NCBI RefSeq assembly: GCF_900102895.1
Contig: NZ_FNGD01000011.1
Location: 1-64,000, forward strand
Reading direction: 5' to 3'
DNA length: 64,000 nucleotides
DNA from: Arthrobacter sp. ov407
GTDB lineage: Bacteria > Actinomycetota > Actinomycetes > Actinomycetales > Micrococcaceae
In this document: positions 1 through 7,211 of the stretch, piece by piece
Position numbering within the stretch: the first letter of the stretch is position 1
Layout: each line of letters starts with the position of its first letter
Translations under genes and position numbers: made by a program
The notes under the pieces: generated by a model
Told to the model about the DNA's origin: nothing
The model's input: only the letters and a program-made list of their open reading frames with translations
Database searches by the model: none

Positions 1-63
1 CTGGGAAAACTAACGCCAATCGAATATGAAACAATCAACCGGACCGCGCTCACAGCGGCCTAA
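1..63 (+). CDS. IS3-family transposase, C-terminal end only
   Basis: Reading from base 1 gives 20 codons up to the TAA at 61-63. The peptide contains LTPIEYETINRT followed by a short Ala-rich end. This is the usual C-terminal end of IS3-family OrfB (DDE integrase-type) transposases, where an xLGxLTPxEYE motif precedes a short tail. The catalytic part lies off the left edge, so intactness cannot be judged. The family call rests on this short tail and on the element end just downstream. Confidence 0.6.
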   Translation: MGKLTPIEYETINRTALTAA

Positions 64-96
64 GACCCCGAGTCAACAAAAGCCGGGGCAGTCCCA
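1..96 (+). mobile_element. right end of an IS3-like insertion sequence
   Basis: The transposase tail is followed within about 35 bases by GGGGCAGTCCCA (85-96). IS3-family elements commonly end in a terminal inverted repeat of the GGGGCAGT type shortly after the transposase stop. The outer boundary at 96 is an estimate because the left end and any target duplication are outside the window. From 97 to 333 I see no gene, only weak open frames. Confidence 0.45.
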
Positions 97-333
97 GACT
101 CTAATTTTTCGGAACGAACGAGTGCCGTGCGCGATGAGCCGCATAACCGGAGATGTCCCTGCTTAAGTTCTACGGGGCGGACTTCCCGTGGAGACTTTCC
201 AAGCCTTGCCAAGCGAGGCCGACCTCGACCACCATGGAACGCGCAGGCGGATTGACCCTTTGCTTCCGGCCGGGCGCGAATGGGCCGACTGTCAGCTCGA
301 CCGGGTCTCAGCACATGGAACGAAGGAGTCCTA

Positions 334-927
334 ATGACTAAGATCAAGCGCCGCCTCCAAAGGGTCACCCGGCTAACCCCGGCCTCTGACCGGGCCAGGT
401 ATGGCGAAGAGTGGCAGGGCGACATTGAGGCGGCGGATACGGCGGGCGCAAATGCTGACCGCATCAGCCGCGGCGCGGTCCGGATGGCGATCCACCTCCG
501 GGTGCGCCAGACGGGCCGGCTCCTGCTCGGACAGTTCGGGGTTGTCCCTGCGGTAGTCGCCTGGTTGCTGCTGGCGGTCGTGGCCGCCCTGGCCTTGATT
601 TTCGGCGGCGTCACTCTGCTGGCCGGGCTCGGCGTCGCCGCCGCTGTCATCGCTGTCCTGACGCGGACGGGAGTGCAGACCCACTGGTCGCACTTCGTCC
701 TGCTCGCCTCCCTGATAGTGGGGGCCGCCTCGGCAGCGTTCGTCTGGTGGACCCTGGGCTTGAGCATCGACGCCGCCGATTCGTTCACTCCCGAGCCTCC
801 GGTCACACACTGGGCTGGCACCGCCCTCGTGCTGGTCGTCCTCAGCGCGCTCGGCGTCCTCGTCACAGCGATCATCGCCACCGTTACCGAGGCCGGCCGC
901 CGCAGCGGCGGCCCGCAACCCCGGTAG
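334..927 (+). CDS. small integral membrane protein, function unknown
   Basis: 197 aa. The ATG at 334 is chosen because GAAGGAG (322-328) sits at ideal spacing; an in-frame start at 280 has no such site. The N-terminus is basic, with an RxRYxEEWxxxI stretch (about residues 19-30). This short motif heads many actinobacterial membrane proteins that lie beside PadR-type regulators, but no PadR gene is seen here. Four hydrophobic segments follow, at about 68-92, 93-108, 120-142 and 163-188, then a polar tail. No catalytic motif is visible. It stands alone, downstream of the IS end, and I cannot assign a role. Confidence 0.75.
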   Translation: MTKIKRRLQRVTRLTPASDRARYGEEWQGDIEAADTAGANADRISRGAVRMAIHLRVRQTGRLLLGQFGVVPAVVAWLLLAVVAALALIFGGVTLLAGLGVAAAVIAVLTRTGVQTHWSHFVLLASLIVGAASAAFVWWTLGLSIDAADSFTPEPPVTHWAGTALVLVVLSALGVLVTAIIATVTEAGRRSGGPQPR

Positions 928-1071
928 ATCCGGCAATGGGCAAAGCCGCGGCCACCACCCAGTCAACGACCGTGACCCCGACCAGCGCCACAGCAGACAC
1001 AAAGCGCCTCCCCAACAGTGTCACCCTCGCCGCGGGACGACCGATCCGGTCACGCCAGTGCGCCGCAGGGA

Positions 1072-1521
1072 TCAGCTCCACCGCTCCCAGTAGTCGTCTG
1101 CGGCATGAAGAAGTCTCCGTCTGCTCGTCCGTTCCCCGAACAGGGGGTAGCTGGCTGGACTACCCAAGGGGCCGGAAGCGTCATTGCCTGGAGCGAAGTT
1201 GACGGCTATCAGAACCGCTATCGCGGGTACTGATGCGAACGTGAGCAAGGCGAGGACCAGCCCGTAAGTGCGCCCGGGTGCCTGTCCATTCCGGGTCCGG
1301 ATCCGAAAACCGGCCAGATAGGTTCCGAGCGTGGTTCCGTGGGAGTAGAGCGTCCAGTTGGCTGCCACGGTGGCCAGCGCGGACCCGGCTGCGAGCGGCA
1401 GCGCGTGTTCGGGAGCGAGAAAGAAAACCAGGCTGGCCGGGACCCATACGAGGAGCGAATCGACAAGAAGCGCGAACAGGACTGAGGGCCAGTTCACTGT
1501 CAGGGGGTCCGGGGTATCCAC
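1072..1521 (-). CDS. RDD-family membrane protein
   Basis: About 149 aa from a GTG at 1521. Two hydrophobic segments near the N-terminus flank a loop, followed by the pattern W-TLYSHGTTLGTYLAGFRI and then ALLTFASVPAIAV. That matches the RDD pattern GxTLGKxLxGLRI between membrane helices. The C-terminal region ends in a hydrophilic tail with RRRLLHAADDYW. The frame can be extended to an ATG at 1644, but that would overlap the DUF4193 gene at 1632 and adds non-conserved sequence, so the shorter start is preferred. The exact start is uncertain. RDD proteins are poorly characterised; some act in ion transport. Confidence 0.6.
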   Translation of the reverse strand: MDTPDPLTVNWPSVLFALLVDSLLVWVPASLVFFLAPEHALPLAAGSALATVAANWTLYSHGTTLGTYLAGFRIRTRNGQAPGRTYGLVLALLTFASVPAIAVLIAVNFAPGNDASGPLGSPASYPLFGERTSRRRLLHAADDYWERWS

Positions 1522-1631
1522 GCAGTGATTCTGGCACGCAACGGCCGGTAGTCCCTCGAACCCGCCGTGACCGGGCGGGGCGAGGCCATCTAGAGAAACC
1601 TCAGCGTCAGCGGCAACGGGGAGAGAGTGGG

Positions 1632-1934
1632 TCAGGCTGCGCATTCAGTGCAGCAGCGGTGGCCGTTTTTCTCACTGGCGATCTGGGAGCGGTGTCGGAC
1701 GAGGAAGCAGGAGAAACAGGTGAACTCATCCTGCGCCTGGGGGATGACCTGGATGACGAGTTCTTCGCCGGAAAGGTCGGCGCCGGGGAGTTCGACGCCG
1801 TCGACGGTCTCTGTTTCGTCCAGTTCCATGACAACGCTGCGGGCGTCGGGGGAGTTGGCCTCTTTAAGGGCCTCCAGGGACGCGTTGCGGGATTCCGCGA
1901 GATCGGGTTTCACTTCGTCGTAGTCGGCTGCCAC
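1632..1934 (-). CDS. DUF4193 family protein
   Basis: 100 aa, the usual length for this actinobacterial family. The N-terminus reads MAADYDEVK, the middle has VDGVELPGADLSGEEL, and the C-terminal half has DEFTCFSCFLVRHRSQIA then a CTEC pair. The ELPGADLSGEEL and FTCxxCFLVxHRSQ blocks are diagnostic. The four cysteines suggest a small metal-binding fold, which is inferred. Members are usually near-universal housekeeping genes in Actinobacteria, with unknown function. The upstream 287 bases hold a perfect 14-bp palindrome, CCCGCTGCAGCGGG at 1987-2000, of unknown role. Confidence 0.85.
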   Translation of the reverse strand: MAADYDEVKPDLAESRNASLEALKEANSPDARSVVMELDETETVDGVELPGADLSGEELVIQVIPQAQDEFTCFSCFLVRHRSQIASEKNGHRCCTECAA

Positions 1935-2221
1935 GGTAGCTTCTCATTTCCTCTGGATGATTGTTCGGAATGGACCCTACCGGACGCCCGCTGCAGCGGG
2001 AGGCTCCGCCACCGTGGGCGCGCCTCAGCGTCGCTTATGCCGCTCGTGCAGTTGGTCTGGACCTGTCGTCGCCGGATTGTCGCAGCGGCACAGTGGTCGG
2101 GGGGTGAAGGGGTACGGGCCAGGCCGTCTTCTGGCTGCTCTTTCAGATCCGTGATCCGCTGGCGGGTCTCTACCACGTTGGAGGATCGACCGTCTATGGG
2201 GACGGGCCGTAGAATTTTCCG

Positions 2222-2728
2222 GTGACCCTTCATATCCGCCTCGCAGCACCAACCGACAATGCGGCGATCGAGCAGATAGAGAACGCCGCCGACCAGCTGC
2301 TCATTGACCGGTTGACACCCCACAGATGGGAGCCGGCTCCGGCCGGTGGGTCGAGAGCGGCGGAGCCTGGTTACATCCTGGTCGCGGAAGAGACCGAGGG
2401 AAGCGCCGTTATCGGGTTCGTGCACGTCCTCGAACACGACCAGGCTGCCCACATGGAGCAGTTGTCGGTGCTGCCCGAGCACGGTCGGCGCGGACACGGC
2501 CGGGCTCTCGTCGAGGCCGCGAAGAACGAGGCACGTCGCCGCGGATACGAGTGCATAAGTTTGCGAACCTATGCCGAAGTCCCCTGGAACGGGCCCTTCT
2601 ACGCGCGCGTCGGCTTCGTCGAAACAAAGCCGGTCTCCGACTTCCACAAGCACCTCGCGGAGGTGGAGGAGCGATTCGGACTCGACCGGTACGGTCGTCG
2701 CATTCAGATGACAGCCGCGCTCCTATAG
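2222..2728 (+). CDS. GNAT-family N-acetyltransferase
   Basis: 168 aa from a GTG start. The GNAT core is complete: beta strand VIGFVHVLEH, then the motif A region MEQLSVLPEHGRRGHGRALVEAA, which contains the acetyl-CoA pyrophosphate loop RRGHGRA. A C-terminal strand/helix FYARVGFVET follows. The substrate is not predictable; the short VLPEHGRRGHG loop is typical of small-molecule or peptide acetyltransferases. The gene is transcribed toward the SnoaL-like gene with about 145 bases between them. Confidence 0.85.
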   Translation: MTLHIRLAAPTDNAAIEQIENAADQLLIDRLTPHRWEPAPAGGSRAAEPGYILVAEETEGSAVIGFVHVLEHDQAAHMEQLSVLPEHGRRGHGRALVEAAKNEARRRGYECISLRTYAEVPWNGPFYARVGFVETKPVSDFHKHLAEVEERFGLDRYGRRIQMTAALL

Positions 2729-2873
2729 CTCCGTTCGGAACCTCATATGTGCGGAGCTTCCCGTCCGACTCCCCGGCCGCTAGGCTTCGGGGAAACGAGG
2801 TGACCACCCGCGGGTTCTTGGCTTGCCCATGACGCCTGCCGGGCCCCCTCCGCTGCTCAAGAAAGGATCTCTT

Positions 2874-3260
2874 ATGCCGGACTCCAGCGTCGAAGGGATC
2901 ACACGCTCCTACATCCAGGCCGTTGGCTCCCACGATATGGACGCCCTTGAAAACTTGCTCGGTGAGGATCTCCTGGCCACCTTCGCCGGCACCACCCTCG
3001 ACAAGGCCGGGTGGACTGCGGCGCTTAAGCGCCTTCTCCCGGTGCTGGTCCGCAACGAGATTCGGGAGGTCTTCACCGCGCAGGACCGTGCCTGCGTCGT
3101 GTACGACTTCGTCACCGATACGGCTGCTGGTGCCGTGAGGTGCATCGAGTTGCTCACCATCAACGCAGACAAGATCCGCGAGATCGAACTTGTCCTGGAT
3201 CGGGTCGCCTTCGCCCCCGTGAATGAGTCCCTGAACGCGCGGACGCCGCCGGTCCAATAA
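2874..3260 (+). CDS. SnoaL-like / NTF2-fold protein
   Basis: 128 aa. The ATG at 2874 follows GAAAGGA (2861-2867); an upstream TTG at 2823 lacks a site. The pattern is a helix-rich N-terminus (GITRSYIQAVGSHDMDALENLLGEDL) followed by a curved sheet (VRCIELLTINADKIREIELVLDR). This is the layout of SnoaL-like polyketide cyclase/NTF2 domains, which are usually small dimeric ligand-binding or isomerase folds. The catalytic residues of SnoaL itself cannot be recognised, so the substrate is unknown. Confidence 0.75.
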   Translation: MPDSSVEGITRSYIQAVGSHDMDALENLLGEDLLATFAGTTLDKAGWTAALKRLLPVLVRNEIREVFTAQDRACVVYDFVTDTAAGAVRCIELLTINADKIREIELVLDRVAFAPVNESLNARTPPVQ

Positions 3261-3568
3261 AGATCACCAGTCATCTTCGGCGCAGGCAGTGCCTGGTTTC
3301 ACTCCGTTCGACGTCCGCGAAGGACGTCAGTGTTCTTTGGTTCTCTTTCACCCGCATTGGGTGAAGACTGCCCCCGCTGGAAGCGCTAGCTTGGAGAACA
3401 TGTGATGGACCGGACTCAATCGCTTGTGAGACCTCGCTAGAGGCTCCCGCCGTCCAGCGGACGGCCAGCGGAGGGAGTAGGGATGCCCAACTGTTACCAG
3501 TCGACCCGATCTAGAAGAAGGAAATTCGGGGCCACCCGAATCGTCACCCGCGCGCCAGGTTGCCGGGA
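3261..3568. other. intergenic stretch with two short hairpins
   Basis: 308 bases with no gene. There are two perfect short inverted repeats: GACGTCC (3310-3316) with GGACGTC (3322-3328), and TTCACCC (3347-3353) with GGGTGAA (3359-3365). They lie 50-105 bases after the SnoaL-like stop, with no T-run, so a terminator role is only possible. The remaining approximately 200 bases presumably carry the promoter for the ClC operon. I looked for a fluoride riboswitch because ClC genes can carry one, and did not find its conserved core. Confidence 0.4.
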
Positions 3569-4945
3569 ATGAGCGAGCCTGCCGCGTCGGCGCCCAGTAT
3601 CGATCCGGTCGCCGTGATTCGTTCTAGGGCGTACATCGCTGCGCTCGTGTTGGCAGCGGTCTTGGGCGTTCCCATCTCGATCATTGCGTACGGTTTTCTC
3701 GCTTTGGTCGCGGCGGTCCAGAGGTTCGTCTTCGACGAGCTGCCGAATCAAGTCCTCGGGGGTCCTGCTCCTGCGTGGTGGCCGGTTCCGTGGTTGGTGC
3801 TGTGCGGGCTCTTGACGGCGTTGACCATCCGATATCTGCCGGGAACGGGGGGCCACTCACCCGCTTTCGGATTCAAGACGGGCGGCGGTCCGCCCAGCGG
3901 TCGGGAGCTCGTGGGCATCGTTCTCGCGGCGCTGACCACGCTCAGCCTGGGTGCGGTGCTCGGGCCCGAGGGGCCGCTCATCGCGATCGGCTCAGGCCTC
4001 GGGGCGTTGGCGGTGCACCTGGTGAAGAAGGACGCTCCGCCGATGGCCCTGACGATCATGGCGTCGGCTGGCAGCTTCGCAGCGATCAGTACCCTGTTCG
4101 GGTCTCCCGTGCTCGGTGCATTCCTGATCATGGAGGCCGCAGGGATCGGGGGAATGACGCTGAGTCTGGTGGCCCTGCCCGGGCTGCTCGCTTCTGGCGT
4201 CGGGGCGCTGGTGTTCGTTGGCTTGGACGGCTGGACCGGGTTGGGCAGCTTCTCGCTGGCGCTGCCCGCGGTGCCGCCTGCGGTGCCGCCGACGTTGGCG
4301 TCGATGGGCTGGGCGGTGATCATGGGCGCGGTCGGCGCGCTGTTGGGATGGTTGATCCGCTGGGTCGCGCTGTCGCTTCGTCCGGTCGTGCATCTGAACC
4401 GGCTGTTCGTGACGTCTGCGCTCGGCTTGCTGATCGGTCTTACCGCGATGGCGTACCAGCTGATCTCTGGGCACAGTTTCACGCAGGTGTTGTTCTCGGG
4501 GCAGGACGCACTTCCGGATCTGGTGGAACACGGCGCGGACTACTCGCTTGCTGTGCTGGTCCTGCTGATCGCTTGTAAAACCTTGGTCTACGGACTCTCG
4601 CTGAGCGCATTTCGTGGTGGGCCGGTGTTCCCGTCGTTGTTCATCGGTGCGGCGCTCGGTATTGCCGCGAGTGGGTTGCCCGGAATGAATCTGGCGGCAG
4701 CGATCGGCATGGGCATGGGAGCCATGTGTGCAGCTATGCTGCGGCTGCCGTTGACGTCGACGCTGCTGGCCACTCTGCTGCTGGGGGCTGACGGTGTGGC
4801 CGTAACACCCCAGGTGGTGGTGGCTGTGGTGGTGGCCTTCGTGATCACCAATGTGCTCCCGGTCCCGGGCCCGAGGGCGTCCGCGGCGCCTGACGACGCC
4901 GGCAGTGTCCAACGTCGGGCTCCCTCGAGGGCCGACAATGACTGA
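3569..4945 (+). CDS. ClC-family chloride channel / H+-Cl- antiporter
   Basis: 458 aa from the ATG at 3569 (a TTG at 3560 is also possible). The protein is almost entirely hydrophobic helices. The ClC signatures are present in order: LPGTGGHSP near residue 94, at the selectivity-filter position; GPEGP with the gating glutamate at about residue 134; and GGPVFPSLFIGAALG near residue 350, matching GGxFxP. It heads a three-gene unit with a YrhK-like membrane protein and glutamate decarboxylase. ClC antiporters are known to support amino-acid-decarboxylase acid resistance in E. coli by compensating charge, so the same role is likely here. The third-position bias looks weaker than in the core genes downstream, a hint of transfer. 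Confidence 0.88.
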   Translation: MSEPAASAPSIDPVAVIRSRAYIAALVLAAVLGVPISIIAYGFLALVAAVQRFVFDELPNQVLGGPAPAWWPVPWLVLCGLLTALTIRYLPGTGGHSPAFGFKTGGGPPSGRELVGIVLAALTTLSLGAVLGPEGPLIAIGSGLGALAVHLVKKDAPPMALTIMASAGSFAAISTLFGSPVLGAFLIMEAAGIGGMTLSLVALPGLLASGVGALVFVGLDGWTGLGSFSLALPAVPPAVPPTLASMGWAVIMGAVGALLGWLIRWVALSLRPVVHLNRLFVTSALGLLIGLTAMAYQLISGHSFTQVLFSGQDALPDLVEHGADYSLAVLVLLIACKTLVYGLSLSAFRGGPVFPSLFIGAALGIAASGLPGMNLAAAIGMGMGAMCAAMLRLPLTSTLLATLLLGADGVAVTPQVVVAVVVAFVITNVLPVPGPRASAAPDDAGSVQRRAPSRADND

Positions 4946-5639
4946 GATCTCGGGCGCGGGCCGTTTGACCGTACGGGACCGGCGGATCGCCTGGTTGTTC
5001 ATCATTGGCTCGAGTCTGTTCGCCCTGGGAGCGGTGCCGTTATACGCCGAGGCCGTGGGATTGCGCTTGTGTGCAGTCACATTCTTCGTCGGTTCGCTGT
5101 TCTTCACCTGTGCGGCGTTCCTGCAGTACCGCGAAGCCGTTGACGCGCTCCCGGCCGTGGGTGCCACGCGGCGCCATTCGTTTTGGGTGTGGGCGCCGCG
5201 GAATCTCGGCTGGCTCGCTGGCGCGGTTCAACTTGCCGGCACGCTGTGGTTCAACTGGAGTACGGCAAACGCAATGCGGGTCAATCTCAGTGCGGCGCTG
5301 ACCGAGCAGCAGGTGTGGCGACCCGACGCTCTGGGGTCAGTCGCCTTCCTCGTTTCAAGCGGTGTGGCGTTGCGGGATGCCGGTCGCGGCGCCATTGCCG
5401 GCCGGCCGAGGACTCGAACGTGGAAGATCGGCGTGATCAACGTGGCCGGCTCCGTTGCGTTCGGCATCTCGGCTGTCGCGGCCTTTGTCATACCGTCGAG
5501 CGGCGATGTCTGGAACGCCGAGCTGTCGAATCTCGGCACATTCGTGGGAGGCCTGTGCTTCCTCACCGGCGCGATTCTGATGCTGAGTCCAGAATCCACC
5601 GATGCCTCGTCTCCTGCAGGCCGGGGAACTCATCCGTAA
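4938..5639 (+). CDS. YrhK-like domain membrane protein
   Basis: 233 aa; its ATG lies 8 bases inside the ClC gene, so the two are translationally coupled. It has about six hydrophobic segments. Repeated pieces such as WLFIIGSSLFALGAVP at the N-terminus and LGTFVGGLCFLTGAILML at the C-terminus resemble YrhK domains, where a W/F-x-GS-x-LF or L-G-x-x-GA-x-L-ML-P helical hairpin is conserved. Function of the family is unknown. Its position between a chloride transporter and glutamate decarboxylase suggests a part in acid stress or membrane potential maintenance, which is inference from context only. Confidence 0.65.
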   Translation: MTEISGAGRLTVRDRRIAWLFIIGSSLFALGAVPLYAEAVGLRLCAVTFFVGSLFFTCAAFLQYREAVDALPAVGATRRHSFWVWAPRNLGWLAGAVQLAGTLWFNWSTANAMRVNLSAALTEQQVWRPDALGSVAFLVSSGVALRDAGRGAIAGRPRTRTWKIGVINVAGSVAFGISAVAAFVIPSSGDVWNAELSNLGTFVGGLCFLTGAILMLSPESTDASSPAGRGTHP

Positions 5640-5670
5640 CACCTTTTCAACAGTCTCTGAAGGAGAAGTC

Positions 5671-7050
5671 ATGTCAATTAATTTCCAGCCAACGGATGCC
5701 GACGCGGCACTGTTCGGCAACCGATTTGTCACCCAGGAGGTTCCGAGCCGGGAGTTCCCGGACACCGGCCTTCCTGCTCAGGACGCTTTCCGGCTGGTGT
5801 CGGAGGACCTGGAGCTGGAGGGTGATCCGGCCCGGAACCTGGCGACCTTCGTGACGACGTGGATGGAGCCGGAGGCCCAGCAGATCATCGCCGCGAACCT
5901 GCACCGCAATTTCATCGACCACGCCGAATATCCCCGCACGGCCGAGATCGAGCAGCGCTGCATTCGGATGCTCGCCGACCTCTTCCACGCGCCCGGCGAG
6001 ACGACCGGAGCCCGAACCCAGGGATCGTCCGAGGCGATTATGCTCGGCGGCCTGTCCCTGAAGTGGAACTGGCGCAAGCGTCGCGAGGCCGCCGGCGCGT
6101 CGACGTCGAGCCCGAACCTGGTGTTCGGCGGCGACGTGCATGTCGTGTGGGAGAAGTTCTGCCGCTACTTCGACGTCGAGCCACGAATCGTGCCACTGCA
6201 GCCGGGGAAGTACACGATCGGCCCGGACGACGTGCAGGCCCACATCGATGAGAACACCATCGGTGTCGCAGCCGTGCTGGGTACGACGTTCACCGGGCAC
6301 AAGGACGACATCGTCGGCATCAACGACCTGCTGCTGCGGATCAAGCGTGAGCGAGGCCTTGATGTGCCGTTGCACGTGGACGGGGCCAGTGGGGGGTTCG
6401 TCTGGCCCTTCCTCTACCCGGACTCCGAGTGGGACTTCCGGCTCGAGCAGGTCCGGTCGATCAATGTCTCCGGGCACAAGTTCGGACTGGTCTATCCCGG
6501 CATCGGCTGGCTGATCTTCCGGGAGAAGGCCGACCTGGCCAAGGACCTCGTCTTCGAGGAGAACTACCTCGGCAAGACCGACTCGACCTTCACCCTGAAC
6601 TTCTCCACCGGCTCGGCGATGGTTCTCGCCCAGTACTACAACTTCGTGCGCTATGGTCGCGCGGGTTACACCTACATCATGCAGAACATGCAGACCAACG
6701 CCCGCGTCCTCGCCGAGAAGTTGGAGGCCATGGGTCGGTTCGAGATCATCGGCCCCGACGAGGAGCAACTTCCCCTGGTCGCGTTCCGGCTCGCCGCCGA
6801 CACCGGGTACGACGAGTTCGACATTGCCTGGCAGCTCTCGGCCGAGCGCGGCTGGATGGTGCCGGCGTACACCCTGCCGCCGAACGCCCAAGACGTGACG
6901 ATCATGCGGGCCCTGGTCAAGGAAACGATGAGCCGCGAGCACGTCGACACGCTCGCCCGAGACATCGAAGAGGCGTGCTCCACGCTGGCGAAGAAGGGCG
7001 GCGCGCACGAATCCGAACGAAACAAGATCGTCACCGGATCCGGCCATTGA
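5671..7050 (+). CDS. gadB: glutamate decarboxylase
   Basis: 459 aa, the normal length of bacterial GadB. The ATG at 5671 follows AAGGAG (5660-5665). It converts L-glutamate plus H+ to GABA and CO2 using pyridoxal phosphate. Seen: the early TARTQGSSEAIMLGG block (as GARTQGSSEA), HVDGASGGFVWPF with the PLP-contacting Asp, and SINVSGHKFGL with the Schiff-base Lys at residue 270. A C-terminal YTLPPNAQDVTIMR block precedes the tail. The E. coli type pH-gating C-terminal His is not evident; the tail ends in SGH. No glutamate/GABA antiporter gene (gadC) is nearby, so export of GABA would need another carrier. Confidence 0.95.
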   Translation: MSINFQPTDADAALFGNRFVTQEVPSREFPDTGLPAQDAFRLVSEDLELEGDPARNLATFVTTWMEPEAQQIIAANLHRNFIDHAEYPRTAEIEQRCIRMLADLFHAPGETTGARTQGSSEAIMLGGLSLKWNWRKRREAAGASTSSPNLVFGGDVHVVWEKFCRYFDVEPRIVPLQPGKYTIGPDDVQAHIDENTIGVAAVLGTTFTGHKDDIVGINDLLLRIKRERGLDVPLHVDGASGGFVWPFLYPDSEWDFRLEQVRSINVSGHKFGLVYPGIGWLIFREKADLAKDLVFEENYLGKTDSTFTLNFSTGSAMVLAQYYNFVRYGRAGYTYIMQNMQTNARVLAEKLEAMGRFEIIGPDEEQLPLVAFRLAADTGYDEFDIAWQLSAERGWMVPAYTLPPNAQDVTIMRALVKETMSREHVDTLARDIEEACSTLAKKGGAHESERNKIVTGSGH

Positions 7051-7086
7051 CCCAGTGCGCCGTAGTCCATCTGGATCCGACAACAG

Positions 7087-7107
7087 GTGCCGGCCAGCAT
7101 CCGGCAC
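7087..7107 (+). terminator. candidate hairpin terminator after gadB
   Basis: GTGCCGG (7087-7093) pairs perfectly with CCGGCAC (7101-7107) around a 7-base loop, 37 bases after the gadB stop. No T-run follows, so it may act as a weak terminator or mRNA end. A second 7-bp hairpin, ATGCAGC/GCTGCAT (7153-7172), lies just before a TATACT box (7174-7179). That box could be the -10 element for the next gene, but no good -35 is seen. Confidence 0.35.
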
Positions 7108-7211
7108 GGCGACGAGATGCCCTGACCTGCAACCCGTTCTGTTGATGCCCTGATGCAGCACGAAGGCTGCATATATACTCTGACGAATCGTTAATCACGT
7201 TGGGGGAATTC

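Noticed and set aside
60-881. 273-aa minus-strand open frame
   Set aside because: Antisense shadow of the membrane protein at 334-927; Ser/Arg/Thr-rich and without any recognisable motif, typical of a high-GC reverse frame.
3261-3568. Fluoride riboswitch upstream of ClC
   Set aside because: The GGNGATGG-type start and the TGATG core were not found; only simple hairpins are present.
3992-5167. 391-aa minus-strand open frame across ClC and its neighbour
   Set aside because: Low complexity (Arg/Gln/His-rich), antisense to two well-supported membrane proteins.
5674-7161. 495-aa minus-strand frame over gadB
   Set aside because: Pure antisense of glutamate decarboxylase, which has complete active-site motifs.
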